This document shows, piece by piece, positions 1-7,277 of a DNA stretch of 14,081 nucleotides. This stretch comes from Porticoccus sp041581635. GTDB taxonomy: Bacteria; Pseudomonadota; Gammaproteobacteria; Pseudomonadales; Porticoccaceae. Below the pieces are notes generated by a model. That model was given only the letters and a program-made list of their open reading frames with translations. It did not search any database and was not told the origin of the DNA. The stretch's first letter is position 1. Every line of letters begins with the position of its first letter. Location of the stretch: contig JBFICW010000043.1 of the NCBI GenBank assembly GCA_041581635.1, positions 1-14,081 on the forward strand, read 5' to 3'. The position numbers and the translations under genes are program-made.

Positions 1-761
1 AGGCTCACGCTAAGCTCGTTGAATTTGCGCAGCAGTTTAATCCAGATATGGCACCATACATTGAATACTACTCTGAAGATCGACCACTTTTTTATCTGTA
101 TGGTGTAGAGGATGAGATTACCCGGGCGCTGGAGAAAAAAGTTCAACTTAAATCGGGTGGTTATCTCATTATTGAACAGACTGAAGCGATGACCACCGTC
201 GACGTCAACACGGGGGCCTTTGTGGGCCGCCGAAACCTTGAAGAAACAACGTTTAAAACGAATCTGGAGGCAGCTTCTGCAATTGCGCGCCAGCTACGGC
301 TACGTAATCTGGGTGGCATTATTATTATCGACTTCATCGATATGCTCGATGTTGAACACCAGCGCCAAGTGATGCGTGCTCTTGAAAAGGCTCTGGCAAA
401 AGATCGCGTCAAGACCGCCATCGCCAGTATTTCAGAGCTGGGTCTAGTTGAGATGACTCGCAAGAGAACCAGCGAAAGTCTTGGGCAAATTCTCTGTCAG
501 GATTGTCCTACCTGTGAGGGCAAAGGGAAATTGAAATCAGCGGAAACCACCTGTTACGAAATTCTGCGGGAAATTCTTCGGGAGGCTCGAGCTTTCGAGT
601 GCGATAAATTTCTTGTGTTGGCGTCGCAGGTAGTGATTGATCGTCTTCAGGATGAAGACTCTTCCTATGTGGGCGATTTGGAAGAATTTATTGGGCGAAC
701 CATACAGTATCGTATAGAGAGCATGTACGCGCCGGATCAGTTTGACATCATTCCTGCTTAG
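1..761 (+). CDS. rng: Ribonuclease G, C-terminal half (5' end outside window)
   Basis: Endoribonuclease of the RNase E/G family, which matures the 5' end of 16S rRNA and decays mRNAs in the cytoplasm. The frame is open from base 3, so about 252 C-terminal residues are present; family members are usually near 490. Visible hallmarks are the stretch ending in LKSGGYLIIEQTEAM, the two catalytic metal-binding aspartates in TTVDVNTG and IIIIDFIDM, the KTNLEAA and ARQLRLRNLGG motifs, LVEMTRKRTSESL, the CPTC zinc-link that joins protomers in this family, and CYEILREILREAR. It ends directly in TAG with no RNase E-type C-terminal scaffold, which supports RNase G over RNase E. The following yhdP is the usual neighbour of rng in gammaproteobacteria. 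The start lies upstream of the window. Identification is secure. Confidence 0.96.
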   Translation, partial: AHAKLVEFAQQFNPDMAPYIEYYSEDRPLFYLYGVEDEITRALEKKVQLKSGGYLIIEQTEAMTTVDVNTGAFVGRRNLEETTFKTNLEAASAIARQLRLRNLGGIIIIDFIDMLDVEHQRQVMRALEKALAKDRVKTAIASISELGLVEMTRKRTSESLGQILCQDCPTCEGKGKLKSAETTCYEILREILREARAFECDKFLVLASQVVIDRLQDEDSSYVGDLEEFIGRTIQYRIESMYAPDQFDIIPA

Positions 762-775
762 TGAAGGCGATAGGA

Positions 776-997
776 ATGAAGTGGCTGGTTGAGCTGAGAG
801 CAATGGATAGACTAAGCCGTGTGATGTCCCATTTTTTATTTATTAATTGCTCGCGTATTATTGAATTTGGAATGTCATCGTTAATGCTCTATTTCTTGAG
901 GTTCATACTCAGTTTGACATGGTGCGTGCTGGCTACATTACCAACAGTTGTTTTAGCCAGTTATGTGGGCAATATCAGGGTTAGGAGCACATCTTGA
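776..997 (+). CDS. Possible small membrane protein between rng and yhdP
   Basis: An open frame of 73 codons from ATG 776; the frame is also open back to a GTG at 761 that overlaps the rng stop. It has AAGG eight bases before the ATG, a modest ribosome binding site. The product begins MKWLVELRAM and carries a long hydrophobic stretch (SSLMLYFLRFILSLTWCVLA and on to VVLASYVG) in its second half, consistent with one membrane helix. Its TGA at 995-997 overlaps the TTG start of yhdP at 994 in a TTGA arrangement typical of translational coupling. I recognise no family. The helix resembles the N-terminal anchor of YhdP in general character, so it could be a leader peptide or a relic of an older yhdP start. 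It could equally be a chance ORF in a 232-base spacer. Confidence 0.3.
   Translation: MKWLVELRAMDRLSRVMSHFLFINCSRIIEFGMSSLMLYFLRFILSLTWCVLATLPTVVLASYVGNIRVRSTS
983..987 (+). promoter_or_regulatory. Ribosome binding site that fixes the yhdP TTG start
   Basis: AGGAG lies six bases upstream of TTG 994. No ATG or GTG in the yhdP frame nearby has a comparable site, so the rare TTG initiator is the best-supported start. Confidence 0.7.
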
Positions 998-3900
998 ACG
1001 GAGTTCGGCTATTAAAGGGCATTACCAATTGGATCTTGCTGTTATCAGCATGTCTGGTGATAGCTCTTGCTTTGATCGTCTCTGTGGGTCGTGAAACGAT
1101 TGATAGCCTGGACAGTTATCGATCACAAGTTAATCGCTATGCTTCTGAATTGCTGGGTTTAGAGTTAAATAGTGAAGGGTTGCAGGGAGAATGGCATCAG
1201 TTCACACCTCAGGTGACCGCTACAGGATTGGCTATTTATGGCCCTGGTCAGCAACAGCCCGCCATTACTTTAGATCGTGTAACCCTTGATCTCGACCTGA
1301 TTCAAAGTGCCTTGTCGCGGCAGCTGGTCTGGCGTCAACTGAAGCTGGGTCGGGTTAATCTGACAGCAAAAGAAGATGCCAGTGGTGCTTGGAGCATTGC
1401 TGGATTGTCGTTCAACGGAGGTGGGGGTGATATTAACGAATTACTGGATGTGCTGCTTTACAGTGCGCATTTGGAAATTCAGTTGGTCTCTCTTTCTCTG
1501 GACTTTTTTTCTGGCACTAATGCGGTTCTGGAAGGCCACAATATCTTGTTGGAAAACAGCGGCGATTTTCATCGCCTGTTAGCCGCAGTTAATCTCGCAG
1601 GAGATGAACACTCGGCTCAACTCGTAGCAGAGGGGCGTGGCGACCATCGGGATTTAGAAAATTTTGATGGGTTAGGGTACCTGAAACTTAAGCGGATTAA
1701 TTTTAGTGGTTCCCTCAGTGCACTGGCCAAGGGTTGGTTTCCCAAAATAGTTGAGCGTATCGGCGATATTCAAACGGATATTGATGGGGAGTTATGGGTC
1801 AGTACTGAACATGGTGGGGGCGCAAATCTTGTGGGCCGACTCTCTGCCGCAGAGATTCCCCTCAATTGGCTGGAAGATGTTGCGCCACTGACTGATTTTA
1901 AGACCGATATTACAGGTTGGTTTACGCCTGGTAAGGACTGGGGGCTGCGTTTTCAGGAGCTGGATTTTGACTGGGGCGATTTGCAGATTGAGCCTTTAAG
2001 TTTTAATTTTCTTCAGAAGGTTGGTGCTCAGTGGGGAACCGGTTCACTGGCGGTAAGCCAGATTAACTTGGCATTACTCGATGACATTCTGGTAAAAACC
2101 CAGCTTGTATCAGAGCCGATACTGACAGCGGTACAGCAATTACAACCTGCAGGTAATCTCCGTAATCTTCATCTGGACTTGTCTCTGGAAAATGACCAGC
2201 CAGATGTTCGAATGAGCGCTAATCTGGATAATATTTCCTCGTCTTCCTGGCGTGGTGCGCCAGCAAGCCGCCAGGTCAATGGCTACCTTGAAGTACATAA
2301 CGCCTCTGGCCTCGTTGAATTGGATAGCCCAAATGGCTTTGCCTTGCACTATCCCCAGGTATTTGACCAGTTTATGGAGCATAGCGCTATCAAGGGTCAG
2401 ATAGCATGGCGTTGGGATGCAGAAAATCGTGCGGTAAAAGTCAATACTGGGCCCCTTGATATCGGTGGAGAAGAAGGGCTGGGCAGGGCCTATCTCTACC
2501 TTGACCTGCCTCTGGGGCAGCCAGATAAAAAGCCTGAAATGTATCTTTCCGTAGGTGTTCGCAATACCCATTCCCGGTATAGAGACCGTTACTTACCACG
2601 CAATTTGAATGGTGGGCTGTTGAACTGGATCGAGTCCTCCGTGGGTGATGTCTCCGTGCCAGAGGTCGGTTTTGTCTGGCGGGGGTCGCTGTCTGGTGGT
2701 GGGGGTAATCTGCGTTCAGTTCAGCTTTATCTCAATACCGTTGATGGCAATCTGAAATTTCAGCCAAACTGGCCAGCTTTAAAACAGCTGAATGCGCTGG
2801 TGACACTCGATGGTGGTGAGCTGGATGGTGATATTATCAGTGCCTCACTGGGTAACGCGAGGGTGCAACACAGTGAGCTACAGGTTCGACCATTATCTGA
2901 TGGGAATGGCGTTCAGTTGCTGATACAGGGTGACGTGGCAGCGGATCTCGGTGATGCCGTGGATGTGTTGGCGCAATCCCCCCTGAAATCTCGTGTTGCC
3001 GGGTTGGCTGGTTGGGAATTGTCGGGTGATAGTCATATTGATTTAGATTTGAGTATACCGCTAACGGCCAATGCGTCGGGAGGCTCCTACAAAGTAGATA
3101 CAAAAATAAATAAGGGGTTGATGCTGCTGCCTAATACTGACATCGCATTTGAGCAATTACAGGGAGTGCTTAAGTACCGTGATGGTAAGGGGCTTTTTTC
3201 TCCGAGGATTACCGGGCAATTCTGGGGTGAGCCTGTCACTGCCAAGCTAGCAACGATAAGAGATAATTTGTCGATCGATGTCGATGGGCGTTTTTCCATG
3301 CCCGAGCTTGGAACATTCCTTAATTTACCGTCAGACCAAGTGCTGCTGGGCAAAACGGATGTTCTGGCCAAGGTGTTAGTGCCTCTGGAAGATTTGACTT
3401 TGCCGATTCGATTACAGGTTAATAGTCAGTTGAAGGGCGCCACGATTAACCTGCCCGCGCCCTTTGGTAAAGAGGCAGATAGTGAGCGAAATACTGTGGC
3501 TGAGGTCATTTTTGCTGATAGCCTGGATCTTCAGGTGTCTGTGGACAAAAATATTCAATCACATCTGCGTCTCAAAGACGGTTCGATAACTCGTGGCTTA
3601 TTGACTATTGATAGTGAGCACTCGGGGTTGCCAGAAAAAGGACAGTTGTTGGCTGTGGGTCACTTGGCGTATTTTTCCTTGGCCCAGTGGCTCGATGCTT
3701 ACCCTAAAATCTTGGATGTCACCGGAGATGGTGACGAAAAACTAAGCGCTGATAGTCGTGGAGTAAAAGCCGGTACTCGTGGTGGAGTAAGTTCTGATCA
3801 GCCTTTAACCCCCGTCTTTAATGTCACCATTGATGCCCTGGATGTGGCTGGCCTGACATTTGAAGATGCATCGGTCAATGGCGGTTACCAGAGTGGCGAG

Positions 3901-4962
3901 TGGCTGATCGGTCTTGAAAGTGATCGAGCCAAAGGTCATGTGTTGATTCCAAGGGATGTGGCCGCCCCAATGTTGATCGACCTGGAACGGCTGTCACTAC
4001 CTACACCAAGTGAAGCGGGTGGCGAAGCCGATGAGCTGGATCCAACGTCATTGCCACATATGCAGTTGTCTATCAGAGATTTCAGTATCGGCGAAAAACA
4101 TTTTGGTGAAGCTGACTTGTTGATGACGCCGCAGACTAATGGGGTGATTCTCTCTGGCATCAATGCCAACCTTCTAGGCCTTCAGTTGGGAGGTCAGGAG
4201 CACGAGACCAGCCTGGAGTGGCGCGTGGAGAATGGACGTCACCATACTGTTTTTGACGGACTACTTCGTGCAGGTAATGTGGGTGAGGTGATGAAGGCCT
4301 GGCAGTTGCCGGCAGTTTTAGATAGCGATGAAGCACACTTTTTCGCCGGGTTGAGCTGGGATGGTCGACCTTGGGAAATATCTCCATCATCAATAAATGG
4401 CACGATGTCGCTTTATCTGGAAGACGGTCATTTTTATAAATCCCCCGCGGCTGCGGCAAATGCAATGATAAGGCTGGTGGGGCTATTTAATTTTGGAAAC
4501 TGGCTGCGCCGCTTACAGCTCGACTTTTCAGATTTGTTTGGCAAGGGGATGAGCTTCGATGAGATGAGTGGGGGGCTAGTATTTGATTACGGTAAGCTCA
4601 CCTTCGATGCCCCTTTGGTGGTGAAACTTCCTTCCGGCCGTATCAAGATGGAAGGCTCTGCCAACCTGGTTTCTGAGCAAATAGATGCACAGTTGGTGAC
4701 GACGTTGCCAGTGGGAACCAACCTTCCCTGGGTCGCTGCAGCCATTGGGGGGTTGCCTGCCGCTGCAGGAGTCTATCTCACCAGCAAAGTGTTTAAGAAG
4801 CAGGTCGATAAACTGTCCAGTATTAGTTATCGACTGAGTGGGTCTTGGGATGACCCTGAGATTCAGGTACAGAAAATCTTTAGCGATAGAACCTCGGGCA
4901 GTAAAAGCTCTAATCGTCAGTCAGTGAAAACTGACAATGCGACTCAAGGAGGTCGTCAGTGA
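994..4962 (+). CDS. yhdP: YhdP family AsmA-like envelope protein (TIGR02099)
   Basis: Very large AsmA-like protein of 1322 residues; the E. coli YhdP is about 1270. In E. coli, YhdP with TamB and YdbH is needed for phospholipid passage from the inner to the outer membrane, acting as an inner-membrane-anchored periplasmic bridge. Here one N-terminal helix (about residues 10-32, NWILLLSACLVIALALIVSV) is followed by an all-periplasmic body rich in alternating hydrophobic and polar segments typical of beta-groove proteins. The C-terminus carries the family signature from about residue 1234: LPVGTNLPWVAAAIGGLPAA, then KVFKKQVDKLSS and SGSWDDPEIQV. A hydrophilic tail rich in Ser, Asn and Gln ends the protein. 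The start is TTG, supported by AGGAG. The TGA at 4960-4962 overlaps the next gene's GTG, so the two are likely coupled. Function is inferred from the family. Confidence 0.93.
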   Translation: MNGVRLLKGITNWILLLSACLVIALALIVSVGRETIDSLDSYRSQVNRYASELLGLELNSEGLQGEWHQFTPQVTATGLAIYGPGQQQPAITLDRVTLDLDLIQSALSRQLVWRQLKLGRVNLTAKEDASGAWSIAGLSFNGGGGDINELLDVLLYSAHLEIQLVSLSLDFFSGTNAVLEGHNILLENSGDFHRLLAAVNLAGDEHSAQLVAEGRGDHRDLENFDGLGYLKLKRINFSGSLSALAKGWFPKIVERIGDIQTDIDGELWVSTEHGGGANLVGRLSAAEIPLNWLEDVAPLTDFKTDITGWFTPGKDWGLRFQELDFDWGDLQIEPLSFNFLQKVGAQWGTGSLAVSQINLALLDDILVKTQLVSEPILTAVQQLQPAGNLRNLHLDLSLENDQPDVRMSANLDNISSSSWRGAPASRQVNGYLEVHNASGLVELDSPNGFALHYPQVFDQFMEHSAIKGQIAWRWDAENRAVKVNTGPLDIGGEEGLGRAYLYLDLPLGQPDKKPEMYLSVGVRNTHSRYRDRYLPRNLNGGLLNWIESSVGDVSVPEVGFVWRGSLSGGGGNLRSVQLYLNTVDGNLKFQPNWPALKQLNALVTLDGGELDGDIISASLGNARVQHSELQVRPLSDGNGVQLLIQGDVAADLGDAVDVLAQSPLKSRVAGLAGWELSGDSHIDLDLSIPLTANASGGSYKVDTKINKGLMLLPNTDIAFEQLQGVLKYRDGKGLFSPRITGQFWGEPVTAKLATIRDNLSIDVDGRFSMPELGTFLNLPSDQVLLGKTDVLAKVLVPLEDLTLPIRLQVNSQLKGATINLPAPFGKEADSERNTVAEVIFADSLDLQVSVDKNIQSHLRLKDGSITRGLLTIDSEHSGLPEKGQLLAVGHLAYFSLAQWLDAYPKILDVTGDGDEKLSADSRGVKAGTRGGVSSDQPLTPVFNVTIDALDVAGLTFEDASVNGGYQSGEWLIGLESDRAKGHVLIPRDVAAPMLIDLERLSLPTPSEAGGEADELDPTSLPHMQLSIRDFSIGEKHFGEADLLMTPQTNGVILSGINANLLGLQLGGQEHETSLEWRVENGRHHTVFDGLLRAGNVGEVMKAWQLPAVLDSDEAHFFAGLSWDGRPWEISPSSINGTMSLYLEDGHFYKSPAAAANAMIRLVGLFNFGNWLRRLQLDFSDLFGKGMSFDEMSGGLVFDYGKLTFDAPLVVKLPSGRIKMEGSANLVSEQIDAQLVTTLPVGTNLPWVAAAIGGLPAAAGVYLTSKVFKKQVDKLSSISYRLSGSWDDPEIQVQKIFSDRTSGSKSSNRQSVKTDNATQGGRQ
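4946..4952 (+). promoter_or_regulatory. Strong ribosome binding site of the hydrolase gene
   Basis: AAGGAGG, six bases before GTG 4959, lies inside the last codons of yhdP. It confirms the GTG start and the four-base GTGA overlap between the two genes. Confidence 0.75.
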
Positions 4963-5816
4963 GCAAGGCGGTTGCTTTATCACGGCTCGCAGCTCTGCAA
5001 ATGGCCAGTGATGCCAGTAGTAATAGTCTCGAAGCGAATTTAACCCAAGCAAGAGCGCTGATTGAGCAGGCGGTTAATCAAGGGGCACAACTTCTGGTAC
5101 TCCCTGAATATTTTGCCTACCAAGGTTGTGGGGATGTTTCAGTGATAGCCCAGCAGGAGCGTTGCGCAACCGGTCCCGCACGCCAATTTTTAGCAGAGCA
5201 GGCTCTTCGTCATAAAATCTGGATTGTGGGTGGGACAATTCCTGTCGCTACACCTCATGATGAACGTGCCGCCGCCTGTTGTTTTGTGGTTAACGACGAA
5301 GGCAGGGAGGTGGCCTGTTATCAAAAAATTCATTTGTTTGATGTTCAGGTGGATGATGCCAGAGGTAGTTATCGTGAGTCAGAAGATTACTGCCACGGAG
5401 GTAAGCCCGTGGTGGTTGACACCCCATTCGGAAAATTAGGCTTAACTGTCTGTTACGACCTTCGGTTTCCAGAACTCTACCGATATCTTGGGGATCAGGG
5501 CGCTGAGTTAATCGTGGTTCCCTCGGCATTTACCACTAAAACGGGCGAAGCCCACTGGCAACTGTTACTGCGAGCCAGAGCAGTGGAAAACCTCTGTTAT
5601 GTTGTCGGGGCCAATATGGGGGACCGGTTTCACCCCAAGCGACCCACCTGGGGAGGATCTGCCATCATTGATCCCTGGGGTAATATACAGGCCGAACTAA
5701 ATGATGGTTCCGGTGTTATCGTTGCAGATATCGACCTGAATTATCTTAAAAAACTTCGTCAGAAAATGCCGGTATATGAACACCGGCGGTTTAGTGTGGT
5801 CAAACCTTCCAGCTAG
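4959..5816 (+). CDS. Carbon-nitrogen hydrolase (nitrilase superfamily, Nit-like omega-amidase type)
   Basis: Cytoplasmic amidohydrolase of 285 residues, the usual length of the Nit branch. The catalytic triad is visible: Glu50 in LLVLPEYFAYQG, Lys123 in YQKIHLFD, and the nucleophile Cys165 in LGLTVCYDLRFPELYR. The RESEDYCHGG segment near 139-148 matches the second conserved Glu region, and VPSAFTTKTGEAHW and RARAVEN follow as in the family. Members of this branch hydrolyse small amides such as deaminated glutathione or alpha-keto acid omega-amides; the actual substrate cannot be told from sequence. The gene overlaps yhdP by four bases, an order also seen in Pseudomonas, where tldD usually comes next. 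Here tldD is absent and msrB follows after 40 bases. Confidence 0.92.
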   Translation: MSKAVALSRLAALQMASDASSNSLEANLTQARALIEQAVNQGAQLLVLPEYFAYQGCGDVSVIAQQERCATGPARQFLAEQALRHKIWIVGGTIPVATPHDERAAACCFVVNDEGREVACYQKIHLFDVQVDDARGSYRESEDYCHGGKPVVVDTPFGKLGLTVCYDLRFPELYRYLGDQGAELIVVPSAFTTKTGEAHWQLLLRARAVENLCYVVGANMGDRFHPKRPTWGGSAIIDPWGNIQAELNDGSGVIVADIDLNYLKKLRQKMPVYEHRRFSVVKPSS

Positions 5817-5856
5817 GTCATTCGGCCTGGAACGACACTAAATATCGGGTTTAGTC

Positions 5857-6411
5857 ATGAACAACATGATTTTTTTCAACGCCAGATCGCGGCCGCTGGT
5901 ACTGTTAATACTTTTGTTATCCATAATTCCTTTTTCCAGTCTATTGGCTGCAGAAGCTACACAAAAGGCTTCTATGACGGTAGATCAGGCCCGCCAGCTG
6001 ATAAAAGAAGGGCGTGATTTGGCGAGTATTCCAAAGGGCATTTGGAGGAAAATTCTTACCCCCAAACAGTTCAATATACTCTGGGAAAAAGGGACTGAGA
6101 GGGCCTTTACCGGAAGTCTTCTCAATAACAAACAAAAAGGCACCTATGTTACGGCCGGTTGCCGTTTGCCTGTCTTTCATTCCAGCCAAAAATACAAGTC
6201 GGGCACCGGTTGGCCCAGTTTTTGGGAAATGCATAGTCCTGACAACATCATCTTGAAAGATGATTGGTCATGGATGGGGCGTCGCACCGAGGTCGTCTCG
6301 GCTTGTGGCGAACACCTTGGGCATGTGTTTGAGGATGGCCCACGGCCAACGGGACTGCGTTATTGCATAAACTCAGAAGCTTTATTGTTCATCCCAGATG
6401 AAGAGCAGTGA
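5857..6411 (+). CDS. msrB: Secreted peptide-methionine (R)-S-oxide reductase with atypical cysteines
   Basis: Reduces the R epimer of methionine sulfoxide in proteins, repairing oxidative damage. The 184 residues start with a signal peptide (basic NARSR, then LVLLILLLSIIPFSSLLA, likely cut near residue 31), so it should act in the periplasm or as a lipid-free exported enzyme. The MsrB domain covers about 62-181: WRKILTPKQF, EKGTERAFTG, SGTGWPSFW, HLGHVFEDGP and PTGLRYCINS, with catalytic Cys170. The four zinc cysteines of canonical MsrB are half lost. In the first CxxC, position 99 is Thr and only Cys102 remains; in the second, position 147 is Val and only Cys150 remains. Thr117 stands where many MsrBs have a recycling Cys. 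Cys102 and Cys150 may therefore form a disulfide or take part in recycling (inference). The ribosome binding site is weak. No msrA is in view. Confidence 0.93.
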   Translation: MNNMIFFNARSRPLVLLILLLSIIPFSSLLAAEATQKASMTVDQARQLIKEGRDLASIPKGIWRKILTPKQFNILWEKGTERAFTGSLLNNKQKGTYVTAGCRLPVFHSSQKYKSGTGWPSFWEMHSPDNIILKDDWSWMGRRTEVVSACGEHLGHVFEDGPRPTGLRYCINSEALLFIPDEEQ

Positions 6412-6626
6412 TGGTTCCTATTTGCCGCAACCCGTCTTTCAATCTGTTTTTAGGGGTGGAACCGGCAATTGAATCGAGATAGTATCCAATCCCGCCAGTT
6501 AGGGCCCCAGAGCTATACCCTCCGATAGGATAGAGAATCCCGGTTATTTGCTCTCGTGAGCAGAGAGGGGGCTGTGTTGGGATGGCATGTTTTGTACGGT
6601 TTGAAAGTAAATAAAAGGTAATCAAT
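6412..6626 (+). other. Intergenic spacer, no gene seen
   Basis: 215 bases between msrB and the 94-residue ORF. No strong promoter or U-tract terminator is visible. A short inverted repeat, CTCTC-GTGAGCA-GAGAG, lies near 6551-6567. A minus-strand open frame crosses the spacer but has no ribosome binding site and overlaps both neighbours, so I do not call it. Confidence 0.4.
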
Positions 6627-6911
6627 ATGACAACAGAATTTAAATGCGATTCTTTCGACGAGCTTGTTCTTATTATTGGCGATATCGAGTTTAAATATTC
6701 TGACTGTAAGGTTATGTCAGAAAGAGAGCACAAAAAATTTCCTCATGTAGAGCTTATTCTTAAGTCACCTTGTGGCCACTTTGCCGAAGCACTGGTCACC
6801 TCTCATGATAAAGAGCCCGGTAAGGCTAATATCGTTCGTGGTGAATATGATGGTTTGCTCATTGATGAAGATGTTGCCTTGAGCCTGGCAAAGCTTGCCA
6901 ATTCATACTAA
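6627..6911 (+). CDS. Hypothetical protein, 94 residues, unrecognised
   Basis: I do not recognise this protein. It is a small, acidic, soluble-looking product without signal peptide or membrane helix, starting MTTEFKCDSF. It has three cysteines (7, 27, 49), one in KSPCGHFAEAL, but no CxxC pair or zinc-finger pattern. Predicted character is alternating beta segments (ELVLIIGDIEFKY, HVELILK, EALVTS) followed by a C-terminal helix (DEDVALSLAKLANSY). The start ATG is preceded by AAAAGG eight bases upstream, a credible ribosome binding site. It stands alone: 215 bases from msrB and 362 bases from the CNNM gene, with a strong hairpin just past its stop. This supports a monocistronic transcript. It is in the AT-rich pocket. 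Confidence 0.7.
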   Translation: MTTEFKCDSFDELVLIIGDIEFKYSDCKVMSEREHKKFPHVELILKSPCGHFAEALVTSHDKEPGKANIVRGEYDGLLIDEDVALSLAKLANSY

Positions 6912-6919
6912 GTAAGCCT

Positions 6920-6962
6920 GTTGTTGCGCCACCCCTTGAGTAGATGGTGGGTGGCGAACAAC
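6920..6962 (+). terminator. Strong hairpin after the 94-residue ORF, probable terminator
   Basis: Left arm GTTGTTGCGCCACCC (6920-6934) pairs with GGGTGGCGAACAAC (6949-6962): 8 plus 6 base pairs with one bulged G and a 14-base loop. It begins nine bases after the stop codon. The nearest U-run (ATATTTTT, about 6971-6978) is some ten bases past the stem, so it is not a textbook intrinsic terminator. It may instead be an mRNA 3'-end stabiliser or a repeat element. Confidence 0.5.
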
Positions 6963-7273
6963 AAATGCTAATATTTTTCCTCGCATTCCTTCTGAATGGG
7001 CTGATGTCCGACTAGCAGCCGCTTTCTGGATCGTTATCGTCTTTGTTTCTCTCTTGAATAAAGTTCCTCAGTTTCATGTGGTTACATCTTCTTTTTAATT
7101 TTCTTAAAGCTAACCTATTATTAAGTGACAGGTAGTAAGAGACATGGCATTTCTAGAAGTGTCATCGCTGTTGTTTTTAATACGCTGTTTTTAAATTTTG
7201 ATATTTTTTATTACCGTTCAATAGGTAATGAAAATACAATAGTTCGTCCGGGAGAAAAGATAATGAGCCGGGT
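6963..7273 (+). other. AT-rich intergenic region with dyads upstream of the CNNM gene
   Basis: About 310 bases without a convincing ORF longer than a few codons. It holds an imperfect palindrome at 7144-7165 (ATGGCATTTC-TA-GAAGTGTCAT, 8 of 10 arm positions matching), and a perfect six-base inverted repeat ATTACC/GGTAAT at 7210-7229. A -10-like TACAAT lies at 7235-7240, followed by the leader described separately. No riboswitch class was recognisable by eye. Confidence 0.45.
7211..7240 (+). promoter_or_regulatory. Possible promoter of the CNNM gene
   Basis: TACAAT at 7235-7240 matches the -10 consensus at five of six positions. The hexamer 18 bases upstream (TTACCG, 7211-7216) is a poor -35 and lies within the ATTACC/GGTAAT dyad. 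Transcription would start near 7247, just ahead of the leader ribosome binding site. Tentative. Confidence 0.3.
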
Positions 7274-7277
7274 ATGA
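7263..7277 (+). CDS. Four-codon leader ORF (Met-Ser-Arg-Val) coupled to the CNNM gene
   Basis: ATG AGC CGG GTA TGA, with its TGA overlapping the CNNM gene's ATG at 7274 in an ATGA junction. The only good purine-rich ribosome binding site nearby (GGGAGAAAAG, 7250-7259) is spaced for ATG 7263 rather than for ATG 7274. Ribosomes may load at the leader and re-initiate on the main gene. It may also be coincidental, with the same site serving 7274 at a long spacing. Confidence 0.3.
   Translation: MSRV

Noticed and set aside
914..940. Perfect TTGACA (914-919) upstream of yhdP, as a -35 element.
   Set aside because: The only -10-like hexamer (TACATT) is 14 bases away, too close, and no other match lies at 16-18 bases.
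5768..5832. Several inverted repeats around the hydrolase stop (GCCGGT/ACCGGC and TTCCAG/CTGGAA) as a terminator.
   Set aside because: There is no U-run after any stem and most of the repeats lie inside coding sequence.
6389..6733. Minus-strand open frame with a glycine-rich segment across the msrB to 94-residue ORF spacer.
   Set aside because: No ribosome binding site was found, it overlaps both flanking plus-strand genes, and it has no recognisable domain; it is best explained as chance.
6963..7273. A tRNA, small RNA or riboswitch in the long gap before the CNNM gene.
   Set aside because: No T-loop GTTCRANTC box, cloverleaf or known aptamer core could be seen by eye; a covariance model search would settle it.
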